From Chthoniobacter flavus (GTDB lineage: Bacteria; Verrucomicrobiota; Verrucomicrobiia; Chthoniobacterales; JACTMZ01): DNA of 33,923 nt. Made by a program: the position numbers and the translations under genes. This document shows, in pieces, positions 27,120 through 33,923 of this stretch. Location of the stretch: contig CAMBUL010000027.1 of the NCBI GenBank assembly GCA_945871065.1, forward strand, positions 1 to 33,923. The letters are read 5' to 3'. Numbering within the stretch: the stretch's first letter is position 1; each line of letters starts with the position of its first letter. A model generated the notes under the pieces. The model made no database searches. It had not been told where the DNA came from and saw nothing but the letters and a program-made list of their open reading frames with translations.

Positions 27120-28024
27120 GGCAGGCCCAATTGACGGGCGATGCGGTCCAAAAAGTCGGGCGTCACAGGCGAAAGATTCTCCACAGGGAATGTGGATTTG
27201 GCCCGGAACCACGTCAACTGCCTTTTGGCGTATTGCCGGGTGGCGATGGTGACAAGTTCGGCACAAGTGGCACCATCGATCATGTTCTCGAGCAGAGCGG
27301 TGATCTCGCGCCACCCCAGGATCTGCCGCGCGGTGTGGCTGGCCAGGTCGCGGGCGGCTCGGACCTCCTCTATGCCCCCGCCGGCCAGACGTGCCTCCAC
27401 GGCGGTGGCAATGCGGGCGTTGAGCTCGTCGCGATCGCGGGTCAGGACCACGCCGCGCAGACCCTGGGGAGCGGGCGGTTCGGTGAGGATTGCGGAGGCG
27501 GGCTGGCCGGTTTGCAGGCTGAGTTCCAAACGGCGGGCCACGCGGCGCGGATTGCGCGTGTCGATGGCGGTCAAACTGGCCGGATCGAGTTCACGCAGCC
27601 GCGCGAGCATGGTATCAAGCGTCAGACTCCGCACCTCATCGCGGATGACGGGATCGATGGCGGGCAGTGGCGGGAGACCGGTTGTGAGCGCTTGGAGATA
27701 AAGTCCACTGCCGCCGACGATCAATGGAGTTCGGCCGCGGGCGATGATGTTTTCGATCGCGGCGAGCGCCAGGTCGGCGAAACGCGCGGCATTCGTGGCA
27801 TCGGTGCACGGGATTGTGCCGAACAAATGGTGCGGCACGGCCACACGCTCCGCCACGGAGGGTTGGGCGCTAAGGACGGGAAACTCGCGGTAAAGCTGGA
27901 AGGCATCGGCACAAACGATTTCGCCGCGGTGTTTTTGGGCGAGGGCGAGCGCGACCTCCGATTTGCCGACGGAGGTCGGGCCGGCGAGGAAGACGGCGTG
28001 TTGGAGGATGTTGCGTTCGGACAC
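27116..28024 (-). CDS. miaA: tRNA dimethylallyltransferase
   Basis: 302 residues from GTG 28024. Adds a dimethylallyl group to N6 of A37 in tRNAs reading UNN codons. P-loop AGPTSVGKSEVALALA (14-29), then the substrate-binding DAFQLYR, which differs from the usual DSMQVYR by a Ser to Ala change, GGSGLYLQAL, and the C-terminal TRQYAKRQLTWFR involved in tRNA contact. The stop overlaps the ATG of hflX, indicating translational coupling. Upstream lies a 207-bp spacer with several hairpins. Confidence 0.95.
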   Translation of the reverse strand: MSERNILQHAVFLAGPTSVGKSEVALALAQKHRGEIVCADAFQLYREFPVLSAQPSVAERVAVPHHLFGTIPCTDATNAARFADLALAAIENIIARGRTPLIVGGSGLYLQALTTGLPPLPAIDPVIRDEVRSLTLDTMLARLRELDPASLTAIDTRNPRRVARRLELSLQTGQPASAILTEPPAPQGLRGVVLTRDRDELNARIATAVEARLAGGGIEEVRAARDLASHTARQILGWREITALLENMIDGATCAELVTIATRQYAKRQLTWFRAKSTFPVENLSPVTPDFLDRIARQLGLP

Positions 28025-28096
28025 CGGGGAAAGGGTAGCGGAAAAGTTGGCGCGAGTGCGACAGAGGAAGAAACGACCGGCGCCGGGGGCGGCGCC

Positions 28097-28164
28097 GCTA
28101 CAGGAAATGTAGCATCGGCGTCCCCGCCGACGGAGCCAGCGCGGCGGACGAGCGGCCGCTCGTC
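28097..28164. repeat. Cluster of short palindromes (REP-like) between miaA and the RRM gene
   Basis: Three perfect inverted repeats lie close together: GCTACA-GGAAA-TGTAGC (28097-28113), CGGCG-TCCC-CGCCG just after it (about 28116-28129), and the 18-bp palindrome from GACGAG to CTCGTC at 28147-28164. They are non-coding and look like a dispersed intergenic palindromic element, but only one copy is in this window. Confidence 0.45.
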
Positions 28165-28174
28165 CCTACCTCCG

Positions 28175-28208
28175 AAAAACAGCACGGGCCGGCGTGAGTC
28201 GGCCCGTG
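28175..28208 (-). terminator. Intrinsic terminator of the RRM protein gene
   Basis: CACGGGCCG (28183-28191) and CGGCCCGTG (28200-28208) form a 9-bp perfect stem with an 8-nt loop. On minus it is followed by CTGTTTTT. It lies 24 bp beyond the stop of the RNA-binding protein gene, isolating it from miaA. Confidence 0.8.
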
Positions 28209-28231
28209 AATGTTGGTCAGGAATGGGCTGA

Positions 28232-28921
28232 TTAGACCTGCGCGGACGGCTCCTCGGAGGCGGGCTCATCGGAGGGCGCGTTCTCGTTGCGGTCGCGGTC
28301 GCTGGCGCGGTCGGGCGGAAGCTTGGCTCCGCTGACCACGAGTTTGCGGCCCATGTATTCTTTGTCGTGGAGTTCCTCGACGGCGCGTTTGGCCTCGGAG
28401 ACGCTGTTCATCTGGATAAAGCCGAAGCCTTTGGAGCGCTGGGTGTGCTTGTTGGAGATGACTTCGACATGAGCTACGGTGCCGACGCCGGAGAACAACT
28501 CGAGGAGGTCACTCTCCGCCGCGTCATAAGACAGGTTGCCGATGTAGAGGCGGGGGGTGGTGACTTCGATATTCTCCGGTTTGCGCGACTCGCGCGGCGC
28601 GCGGGTTTCACGATTCTCGCGGTCCTCGCGGGGTTCACGCGGCGGACGCGACTCGCGGGATTCGTCGCGGGAGCGCTCGCGGCGCTCAGGGCGCTCGGAG
28701 CGTTCAAAGCGTTCGGAGCCATTGGTGGAAGGCTTGGCGGGCTGCGGCGCGAGGCCGAAGAACGCTTTGATTTTATCCCACAGACCGGCCGGCTTGCGGG
28801 GCTCGCGGGTGATTTTGAAGTTGTCGCCGGAACGCGGCGGACGGGATGAGGATGAGGAGCTGCGGGAGCGTCCGCCGCGACTGCGACGACGGGGACCCGA
28901 ATCGGAATGAGATGAGTTCAT
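28232..28921 (-). CDS. RRM-type RNA-binding protein with disordered arginine-rich N-terminus
   Basis: 229 residues. One RNA recognition motif at about 121-200: RNP2 is LYIGNL and RNP1 is KGFGFIQM, with VAHVEVISNKHTQRS between, then KRAVEELHDKEYMGRKLVVS. The first 120 residues are S/R/E/P-rich and surely disordered, with an early RRRSRGGRSRSSSSSS segment and a long alternating Arg/Glu/Asp tract (about 70-118); a small hydrophobic patch, LWDKIKAFFGLAPQPAK, sits at 47-63. The tail is acidic. Single-RRM proteins of this type are common in cyanobacteria and the PVC group and are often cold-induced. Targets here are unknown. Start at ATG 28921; a long structured non-coding region lies upstream. Confidence 0.85.
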   Translation of the reverse strand: MNSSHSDSGPRRRSRGGRSRSSSSSSRPPRSGDNFKITREPRKPAGLWDKIKAFFGLAPQPAKPSTNGSERFERSERPERRERSRDESRESRPPREPREDRENRETRAPRESRKPENIEVTTPRLYIGNLSYDAAESDLLELFSGVGTVAHVEVISNKHTQRSKGFGFIQMNSVSEAKRAVEELHDKEYMGRKLVVSGAKLPPDRASDRDRNENAPSDEPASEEPSAQV

Positions 28922-29258
28922 TAGGACAATTGATATTGCTTGATGGTGTGGACCGCAGGGCGCGCTGTTCGCGCTGGGGATGCTTCCCGCGGAAGTGGAA
29001 CGGAAGCAGCGCCGACATGGCGCCAGCTGCCCGGGCGGAGCGGACTCCGCAGCCGGATGGCGTTTCCGTGTCTTTTCCGGTTACGACACGAATGCCGCGT
29101 TCAAGCCGGCGTAAAACCGGCAAGTTCAGCAGGATGTTTAGCAAGCCGGACGAAGGACGTCCGGATGCATAAGTCGCCCGCAGACAAGACGTAAGAACAA
29201 TCATGGCTGTCGTGACCGAAAAGGACTCTCTTAAGTTAAGGCAGCACCTTGGATAAGC
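28922..29258. other. Non-coding region with three hairpins upstream of the RRM gene
   Basis: No convincing gene on either strand; open frames here are short and have unlikely composition. Three perfect stems occur: GCGGAG/CTCCGC (29035-29050, 4-nt loop), GCCGG/CCGGC (29105-29121) and CCGGACG/CGTCCGG (29146-29164, 5-nt loop). It may contain the promoter and a structured leader of the RRM gene, or a small RNA. Confidence 0.4.
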
Positions 29259-29259
29259 A

Positions 29260-29285
29260 ATAAAGAAATCGCCGCTCGTGGCGAT
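29260..29285 (-). terminator. Intrinsic terminator of the phoB-phoR-LTxxQ operon
   Basis: ATCGCC (29268-29273) pairs with GGCGAT (29280-29285), 6-nt loop. On minus the stem is followed by TTCTTTATT. It lies 45 bp beyond the stop codon at 29331. Confidence 0.7.
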
Positions 29286-29330
29286 GTCCCAGGGACCGCC
29301 CATTGTCGACCACGGATCAGCAAGATGGGG

Positions 29331-29990
29331 CTATTCGTCGCCGTCTGGCATCTCCGGTGGAGGCCCTTTGGAACCTTCTGGTCCGCGCGGTCCACCCGGC
29401 GGGGGCCCAAGTTGCTCGAGCAGCGGGGCAAGATCCGGATTCTGTTTGAGGGCCGCGGCTTTCATCGCCTCTTGCATGGCCCGACCGGCTTCGCGCCGTG
29501 CTTCGGGAGAGCGGGCGGACTTCATCTTCTCGCGCGCGGCAACGACTTCCGGGTCATCTTGGGCAGCTTGGCGGGCGGATTTCAATTGATCCCGCTGTTG
29601 GGGGGTCAATGACTCAAAGCGGTCGCGCATCCCTCGGGCCCGGTCTCGGGATTGCTTCACTTTTTCCAAGGTGGGGGCGAGGCCCGGGTCAGCGGCAAGA
29701 ATGGCGGCATTCATGGCGTTTTCCAACTGCTTGTCGACCGCATCGCGTGCCTCCTTGAGCGAGCGGACAGTCGGATCGTCTTTCGCCTTGTCGCGGGCCG
29801 TGGCGAGGCGTTGTGCCTCCTCGCGATCCAGACCGGCCATGGATTCGCGGGGGCCATCAGACCTGCCCTGCTTTTTCCCTGGCGGTTTGTCGGGACGTTC
29901 GGCAGAGGTGGGGCTTTGCGCCTGAAGGTTGCCGGGAGCAAGGGTGACCAGCGCGGCACAGAGGGCAGCGGAGAGAACGAGTGATTTCAT
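29331..29990 (-). CDS. Secreted LTxxQ/CpxP-like protein with an internal duplication
   Basis: 219 residues from ATG 29990, preceded by an AGGTT-like weak ribosome site; an upstream in-frame start would overlap the kinase gene. Signal peptide with hydrophobic core SLVLSAALCAALVTLA and cleavage after LQA, near residue 24. The mature protein is helical and charged, with ESLTPQQRDQLKSAR resembling the LTxxQ motif of CpxP, Spy and ZraP-type periplasmic proteins. Two related units follow one another: ATARDKAKDDPTV...NAAILAADPGLAPTLEKV and SARQAAQDDPEV...KAAALKQNPDLAPLLEQL. A Pro/Gly-rich tail ends the protein. It is 10 bp after the sensor kinase, so it may tune that signalling, as CpxP does for CpxA. 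Function inferred. Confidence 0.6.
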   Translation of the reverse strand: MKSLVLSAALCAALVTLAPGNLQAQSPTSAERPDKPPGKKQGRSDGPRESMAGLDREEAQRLATARDKAKDDPTVRSLKEARDAVDKQLENAMNAAILAADPGLAPTLEKVKQSRDRARGMRDRFESLTPQQRDQLKSARQAAQDDPEVVAAREKMKSARSPEARREAGRAMQEAMKAAALKQNPDLAPLLEQLGPPPGGPRGPEGSKGPPPEMPDGDE

Positions 29991-30000
29991 AACAAAAGGT

Positions 30001-31317
30001 TCAACCCCCGCTCGTCCCCTCGGTTGCGGTCTTTTTCGCGGCCGACCAGGGCGCGGGTGCCACTGGCGCGGATTGGAGGAGCGGCAGGACAACGGTGAAA
30101 GTCGAGCCTTCGCCGGGTGCACTGCGCACGGAGACGTTGCCGCTGTGGGCTTGGATCACATTTTTGACAATGGAAAGTCCGAGTCCCGTGCCTCCGGTTT
30201 CGCGCGAGCGGTCTTTGTGCACCCGGTAAAAGCGCTCAAAAATATGCTCCAGGTCTCCACTCGGGATACCGGGCCCGTTGTCGGTGACTTGCACCTGGAT
30301 ATTCGGGCCGGATCGCTCGAGGTGCAGGTCGACCGCGAGTCCGGGCCGGTTACCATATTTGAGCGCGTTTTCGAGGAGATTGATGAAGACCTGTTCGAGA
30401 CGCACGGCATCGGCCTCGAGCGTCAGGTCCCCACCCGCCGCAAGGATGCGCACCGTGGCCGCCTGGCTACGGATCGGCTCGTCGAACTGTTCGACGACAT
30501 GATGCAGGAGCGCGCTGAGGTCGATGCGCTCGACCTCAAGCGGGACGGAACGCGATTCCGCGCGGGATATAACAAGAAGATCATCGACGAGGCGGCCGAG
30601 ACGATCGGCGTGCTTGAACATGACGCCCAGGGCATTCTCCGCCATGGGCCGGTCGTCGAGGCCGCCATCGGCCAACGTTTCGAGATAACCGCAGATGATC
30701 GTGAGCGGAGTCCGCAACTCGTGCGAAACATTGGCGACGAATTCCCGGCGCACTTGCTCGAGGCTCTTGATGCGCGTGATGTCGTGCAGGACGACGACCG
30801 CACCCGAATGGTCGGAATCCAGCTCAAGCGGCGAAATGCTCAATTCAAAAATCCGGGCTGCGCCCACCCGCTCGACGGTGATTTCGCCGCGATGCTCTTT
30901 GCCCCCCTGCAATCCCAACTGCACGAGACGGTGCATGGCGGCATGGCCGAAGGCTTCGACCACGGTCCGTCCGACCGGCGAGCCGGAAAGCTGAAACATG
31001 GCCTCGACACCGCGATTGGCCTGCAGGAGGCAGAGGCGCCGGTCGACGGTAAAGATGCCCTCGGGGATGCTGGCCAGGATAGCATTGAGTTCGGAGCGCT
31101 CACGGTGCGCAGCGCGGTCAAGCTCACGAGCCTGCCGCGCGATTGCCTCGACGTCGCGCTGCGCCGCGCGCAAACCGGGCGGGAGATCGAGGGTGAGCGG
31201 ACGCGTCAGCTCGCCGTGGGCCACCCGGCGCAAGGCGGAGCGCAGGCGCAGAATGCCCGCGAAATAGCGGACGACAAGGAGCAACAGAACGGCCCCCGCG
31301 AACAGCCCGGCTATCAT
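30001..31317 (-). CDS. phoR: Sensor histidine kinase (PhoR-like)
   Basis: 438 residues. One clear membrane segment at the N-terminus (AGLFAGAVLLLLVVRYFAGI), then a short linker, a PAS domain (about 75-180; AILASIPEGIFTVDRR), the phosphoacceptor His in NVSHELRTPLTIICGYLE, and the ATPase boxes: N box NLLENALKYGNRPG, G1 DNGPGIP, F box IFERFYRV, G2 GGTGLGLSIV. A large periplasmic domain is absent, as in PhoR, which senses phosphate through PstSCAB and PhoU. ATG 31317 is 8 bp past the regulator stop; TTG 31329, overlapping that stop and better placed behind GGAAGG, is an alternative. The identification as PhoR rests on domain layout and neighbours. Confidence 0.88.
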   Translation of the reverse strand: MIAGLFAGAVLLLLVVRYFAGILRLRSALRRVAHGELTRPLTLDLPPGLRAAQRDVEAIARQARELDRAAHRERSELNAILASIPEGIFTVDRRLCLLQANRGVEAMFQLSGSPVGRTVVEAFGHAAMHRLVQLGLQGGKEHRGEITVERVGAARIFELSISPLELDSDHSGAVVVLHDITRIKSLEQVRREFVANVSHELRTPLTIICGYLETLADGGLDDRPMAENALGVMFKHADRLGRLVDDLLVISRAESRSVPLEVERIDLSALLHHVVEQFDEPIRSQAATVRILAAGGDLTLEADAVRLEQVFINLLENALKYGNRPGLAVDLHLERSGPNIQVQVTDNGPGIPSGDLEHIFERFYRVHKDRSRETGGTGLGLSIVKNVIQAHSGNVSVRSAPGEGSTFTVVLPLLQSAPVAPAPWSAAKKTATEGTSGG

Positions 31318-31325
31318 CGACCAGT

Positions 31326-32036
31326 TCAAGGTTCCGTCCTTCCCGCGTTGAAGCAATAACCTTCGCCGCGCACCGTGGCGAGGCAGTCGGCATGGCATCC
31401 AAGTTTGGCCCGTAACCGCCGCATGTGAGTATCGACCGTGCGACTGTCGATCAGATTACGGTAGCCCCAGACATCGCGCAGCAGATCGACCCGCGCCGTC
31501 GGTACGCCGCGCTTTTCCATCAGCGTGGCAAGGAGTTTGAACTCGATGGCCGTCAGGTCGAGGCGCGCGCCTTCGAGTCGCACCTCGAAGATACCCCGAT
31601 CAAGTTCGAACGGTCCGAAAGCCAGAGTATCCCCCGCGCCCGGTACGCGCTGACGGCGCAGGATGCCTTGGACACGAAGGACAAGCTCGCGCGGACTGAA
31701 AGGCTTGGCCACGTAGTCGTCCGCCCCGAGTTCGAGGCCGGCGATCCGTTCTTCCGGTTGGGCCTTGGCCGTGAGCATGATGACCGGAATGGCGGTGGTG
31801 GCAACGCCCGCCTTTAACTCCCGGCACACATCCTCTCCGCTCATGGCCGGTAACATGAGGTCGAGCACGATGACATCCGGGGATTCAGCCCTGGCTTTCT
31901 CCAGCCCCTGCCGACCATCGCGCGCAAGAAGAACGCGGAGCCCCGCTTTGTCCATATGGTAACGGACCAACTCCAACATGTCGGCCTCGTCCTCGATAAC
32001 CAGAACTGTAGCCGGCTTGGTCTGGGCGGGATTCAC
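31326..32036 (-). CDS. phoB: OmpR/PhoB-family response regulator
   Basis: 236 residues from GTG 32036 (MNPAQTKPATVLVIEDEAD). Receiver domain at 10-125: acidic pocket IEDEAD, phosphoacceptor Asp in DVIVLDLMLPAMSG, the T in MLTAKA, and K in VAKPFSPREL. The winged-helix DNA-binding domain (about 140-232) shows LDLTAIEFKLLATLMEKRG and SRTVDTHMRRLRAKLG. A longer frame to 32168 exists, but its 44 residues are not receiver-like and run through a strong hairpin. Operon with the PhoR-like kinase and the periplasmic protein; phoU and pstS nearby support a phosphate role. Confidence 0.9.
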   Translation of the reverse strand: MNPAQTKPATVLVIEDEADMLELVRYHMDKAGLRVLLARDGRQGLEKARAESPDVIVLDLMLPAMSGEDVCRELKAGVATTAIPVIMLTAKAQPEERIAGLELGADDYVAKPFSPRELVLRVQGILRRQRVPGAGDTLAFGPFELDRGIFEVRLEGARLDLTAIEFKLLATLMEKRGVPTARVDLLRDVWGYRNLIDSRTVDTHMRRLRAKLGCHADCLATVRGEGYCFNAGRTEP

Positions 32037-32074
32037 GTCGTGGACGCTAGGAAGCGGGGCGCTCTGCTCAAGAT

Positions 32075-32136
32075 AAAAAAGTGAGCCGCCGGTGATTCCG
32101 ATCAGAAAACAAGAAAACTGACCGGCCCGGCGGCTC
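32075..32136 (-). terminator. Strong hairpin plus T-run in the leader of the phoB operon
   Basis: On minus, GAGCCGCCGG (32136-32127) pairs with CCGGCGGCTC (32092-32083), 10 bp. Inside it, CCGGTCAG (32125-32118) pairs with CTGATCGG (32105-32098) with one G-U. Two bases after the stem comes a run of six T (32080-32075). The structure ends 38 nt before the phoB start, so it looks like a leader attenuator or a terminator stopping antisense transcripts from the ldt side. Confidence 0.6.
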
Positions 32137-32287
32137 TTGGCGCAAACCAAACCGATATTTCTGACCACGCCAACGGTCCTCCGTTCAAAAAACTTTTTGC
32201 CGCGCCGTTTCGGGATACTGTTCTCATATCAGGAGACTCTGGGTCGCTCGCTCCGATCAGAGCGCTGTGCTAAGTTATCGTCTCTCT

Positions 32288-32926
32288 ATGAGGATCCGTC
32301 CGATTTTCTTTTTCCTCCCCCTGCTTTTTACCGGCTGTGCGCAGCTCGACAACCGTCATGTCATGCACATCAGCGTGACCGACCAGAAGATGCTCGTCAC
32401 CGATCAAGGTCAGCCCGTGGCCACCTTTCCCATCTCGACCTCGAAATTCGGGCTGAGTTCGCGGCCGGGCAGCTACGGCACCCCACTCGGCAAGCACCGC
32501 GTGCTGAAAAAAATCGGCCACGGTTTGCCGCCGGGCGCGGTTTTCAAGTCGCGCCGTTTCACCGGCGAGGTGCTGCCAGTTGATGCGCCGGGACGCGATC
32601 CCATCGTCACCCGCATCCTCTGGCTCGGCGGCAAAGAGGGTCACAACGGGAACAGCTTCGGCCGCTTTATTTACATCCACGGTACACCGGAGGAGCGCAA
32701 TATCGGTATCCCCGTCAGCTACGGCTGCATCCGCATGCGCTCGAGGGATATCATTGCCTTGTTCGACCGCGTGGGCGTCGGCGCACGGGTCGATATTTTC
32801 CAACAACCGTTGGCCGAACGGCTGCCCAAGCTGGTGCCGTCTGTAGTGCAAGCCGCATCTGAAACTCCCGCGCCTCCACCAGAAAAGTTCACGGGCACAC
32901 CTTCCGCTTCCCCACGCGGACTTTAA
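32288..32926 (+). CDS. L,D-transpeptidase (YkuD domain) lipoprotein
   Basis: 212 residues from ATG 32288. Lipoprotein signal peptide with lipobox LFTGC (cleavage before C17), so the enzyme is anchored in the cell envelope. The YkuD domain (about 25-175) holds SSRPGSYGTPLGKHRVLKK and the catalytic block IYIHGTPEE...VSYGCIRMRS, whose Cys is the nucleophile and His the partner. Such enzymes form 3-3 peptidoglycan crosslinks or attach proteins to the wall. The C-terminal 40 residues are Pro/Ala-rich and probably disordered. Divergent from phoB, with 251 bp of shared upstream DNA; convergent with phoU, the stops 6 bp apart. Confidence 0.9.
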   Translation: MRIRPIFFFLPLLFTGCAQLDNRHVMHISVTDQKMLVTDQGQPVATFPISTSKFGLSSRPGSYGTPLGKHRVLKKIGHGLPPGAVFKSRRFTGEVLPVDAPGRDPIVTRILWLGGKEGHNGNSFGRFIYIHGTPEERNIGIPVSYGCIRMRSRDIIALFDRVGVGARVDIFQQPLAERLPKLVPSVVQAASETPAPPPEKFTGTPSASPRGL

Positions 32927-32932
32927 GGGCAC

Positions 32933-33625
32933 TCAGGCTCCCGGGGGTGGCGTGGTGTGGCGAATGTCTTCGGCAGATGCGGCGAAGACGGCGTCTTCGG
33001 CGATGTTTGTGGCGTGGTCACCGACGCGTTCGAGATTACGCGCCATGAGCACGAGATCGAGATAATCGCGGATGCGGCCGGTGTCCTCAGCCATCCGCGC
33101 GGTCAACTGATCGATGAAGGCATGGTGCATGGCATCGAGCTCGCGGTCGCGCTCTTTTAGTCCGCGTGCCAACCCCTCGTCGCGGTCGGCGTAACTCCGG
33201 ATGCTGTCGCGAAAAATATCCGCCGCGACGCGACACATTTTGACCAAGCCGTCCGTCTCGGGCAGGGCAAACGCCTCGTTGAGGCGGCGGGCGCGGCGGG
33301 CAATGCCCACGGCCTGATCACCCACGCGCTCGAGGTTGGTGCTGACTTTCATGGCGGCAACCACCTCCCGCAGATCGTTGGCCAACGGTTGGAACCGGAC
33401 CAAAATAGCAACACCGGCCTCGTCGACCGACTTCTCCAACATGTCAATTTCCGCATCGTCCGCAATGACCCTCTCGCAAGCTTCGAAGCTGCGGGCGGAA
33501 AGACTTTCACTGGCGGAGGCCAGCAGGCGCTCGGTCAGTGAAGCCATCATCAACACCGTGTCACGCATCGTGCGCAGGGCGTCGTCAAAATCGCCCAAAA
33601 TATGTTTGGCCGTGGTCAGATCCAT
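32933..33625 (-). CDS. phoU: Phosphate signalling protein PhoU
   Basis: 230 residues from ATG 33625, the typical size. All-helical protein made of two related three-helix bundles, each carrying the family's metal-binding motif: TNLERVGDQAVGIARR at about 95-110 and RNLERVGDHATNIAED at about 195-210. PhoU links the Pst transporter to PhoR and keeps the Pho regulon off when phosphate is plentiful. It is divergent from pstS instead of downstream of pstB as in E. coli. The leader or intergenic region holds a 9-bp perfect hairpin starting 14 nt from the start codon. Confidence 0.94.
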   Translation of the reverse strand: MDLTTAKHILGDFDDALRTMRDTVLMMASLTERLLASASESLSARSFEACERVIADDAEIDMLEKSVDEAGVAILVRFQPLANDLREVVAAMKVSTNLERVGDQAVGIARRARRLNEAFALPETDGLVKMCRVAADIFRDSIRSYADRDEGLARGLKERDRELDAMHHAFIDQLTARMAEDTGRIRDYLDLVLMARNLERVGDHATNIAEDAVFAASAEDIRHTTPPPGA

Positions 33626-33639
33626 CGCAATAAAGACTA

Positions 33640-33665
33640 GGCTTGCGGGGATCCGGCCGCAAGCC
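33640..33665. other. Perfect 9-bp hairpin in the phoU-pstS intergenic region
   Basis: GGCTTGCGG (33640-33648) pairs with CCGCAAGCC (33657-33665) around an 8-nt loop GGATCCGG. It would lie in the phoU leader on minus. There is no T-run, so a protein-binding or mRNA-stability element is more likely than a terminator. Confidence 0.45.
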
Positions 33666-33789
33666 GTGGAACAAACTTCCTAAAGTCTCGGAAAAACCCG
33701 GCTCCAAATGTGACAAATCCGCCACGGCCATGCTTTTCGCTTCTTTCGCGCCCGCCGAACGGCGAGACTTTGCCCCCAATCTTTCGCTC

Positions 33790-33923
33790 ATGAAGAAGTC
33801 ATTGTTTCATTTTGCCATCATGGCAGCCGGTTTCACCGCGCCACTCCATGCCCAGCAACTATCTGGTGCGGGCGCCACCTTCCCCGCGCCGCTCTACCAG
33901 CGCTGGGCGGTCGAATACAACAA
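33790..33923 (+). CDS. pstS: Phosphate ABC transporter substrate-binding protein PstS (partial, N-terminus only)
   Basis: Only the first 44 residues are in view. A Sec signal peptide (MKKSLFHFAIMAAGFTAPLH, cleavage after HAQ or nearby) is followed by LSGAGATFPAPLYQRWAVEY, the highly conserved beginning of mature PstS that lines the phosphate pocket. An in-frame ATG at 33730 would add 20 residues ahead of a normal signal peptide and is less likely. Divergent from phoU. pstC, pstA and pstB would be expected beyond the right edge. Confidence 0.9.
   Translation, partial: MKKSLFHFAIMAAGFTAPLHAQQLSGAGATFPAPLYQRWAVEYN

Noticed and set aside
28773-29303. 176-codon frame on minus in the RRM upstream region
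   Set aside because: Overlaps the RRM gene in another frame, no recognisable domain and inconsistent composition.
32037-32168. 44-residue N-terminal extension of the response regulator
   Set aside because: Receiver domains begin close to the first beta strand; the extension crosses a strong hairpin with a T-run. Kept only as a possible leader peptide.

Overview
The window is GC-rich bacterial chromosomal DNA, densely packed, with no sign of phage, plasmid, insertion sequence, CRISPR, tRNA or rRNA. The gene content fits a Gram-negative-type, polymer-forming (bactofilin-containing) heterotroph: complex I, de novo purine synthesis, a lipoprotein L,D-transpeptidase, secreted proteins with signal peptides, and a Pho regulon. 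Weak or absent Shine-Dalgarno sequences, the PurL/PurQ form, two bactofilins and short palindromic intergenic elements make a member of the Verrucomicrobiota (PVC group) my best guess. That is an inference, not something the sequence proves.

Layout, left to right. (1) 1-2127, minus: the N-terminal 709 residues of GyrB, running off the left edge. (2) 2385-5319, plus: a membrane protein resembling STT3/AglB oligosaccharyltransferases, overlapping by 8 bp a class-I FAD/pyridine-nucleotide disulfide oxidoreductase. (3) 5415-6797, plus: a small bactofilin, then a second bactofilin-like protein with two N-terminal zinc ribbons. (4) 7099-14412, plus: nuoH-I-J-K-L-M-N, the membrane arm of complex I together with NuoI; the other peripheral-arm genes are not here. 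A cytidylate-kinase-like gene follows. (5) 15310-23144, plus: a purine operon purN-purL-purQ-purF-purDM in which every junction is a 4-bp ATGA overlap and PurD and PurM form one polypeptide. A fluoride channel gene (crcB/fluC) follows. (6) 23648-24247, minus: a secreted low-complexity, LEA-like protein, convergent with crcB across a shared terminator; then ppk2 on plus. (7) 25343-28024, minus: miaA-hflX-yjbQ, with an RRM RNA-binding protein upstream (28232-28921) and its own terminator. (8) 29331-33923: a phosphate-sensing block. PhoB-like regulator, PhoR-like kinase and a periplasmic LTxxQ-like protein lie on minus, an L,D-transpeptidase on plus, phoU on minus, and the start of pstS on plus at the right edge.

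Functional picture: mostly core housekeeping, namely DNA topology, respiration, IMP synthesis from PRPP (PurF, PurD, PurN, PurL/PurQ, PurM; only the later steps are missing), tRNA modification, ribosome rescue, and phosphate and polyphosphate management. Most novel-looking points: the PurD-PurM fusion, the zinc-ribbon bactofilin, the STT3-like protein with a degenerate WWDYG motif, a NuoM lacking a lysine normally conserved in its proton channel, a terminator-like hairpin in the phoB leader, and a repeated-domain periplasmic protein in the PhoBR operon. I did not find a clear-cut unknown defence or mobile system.
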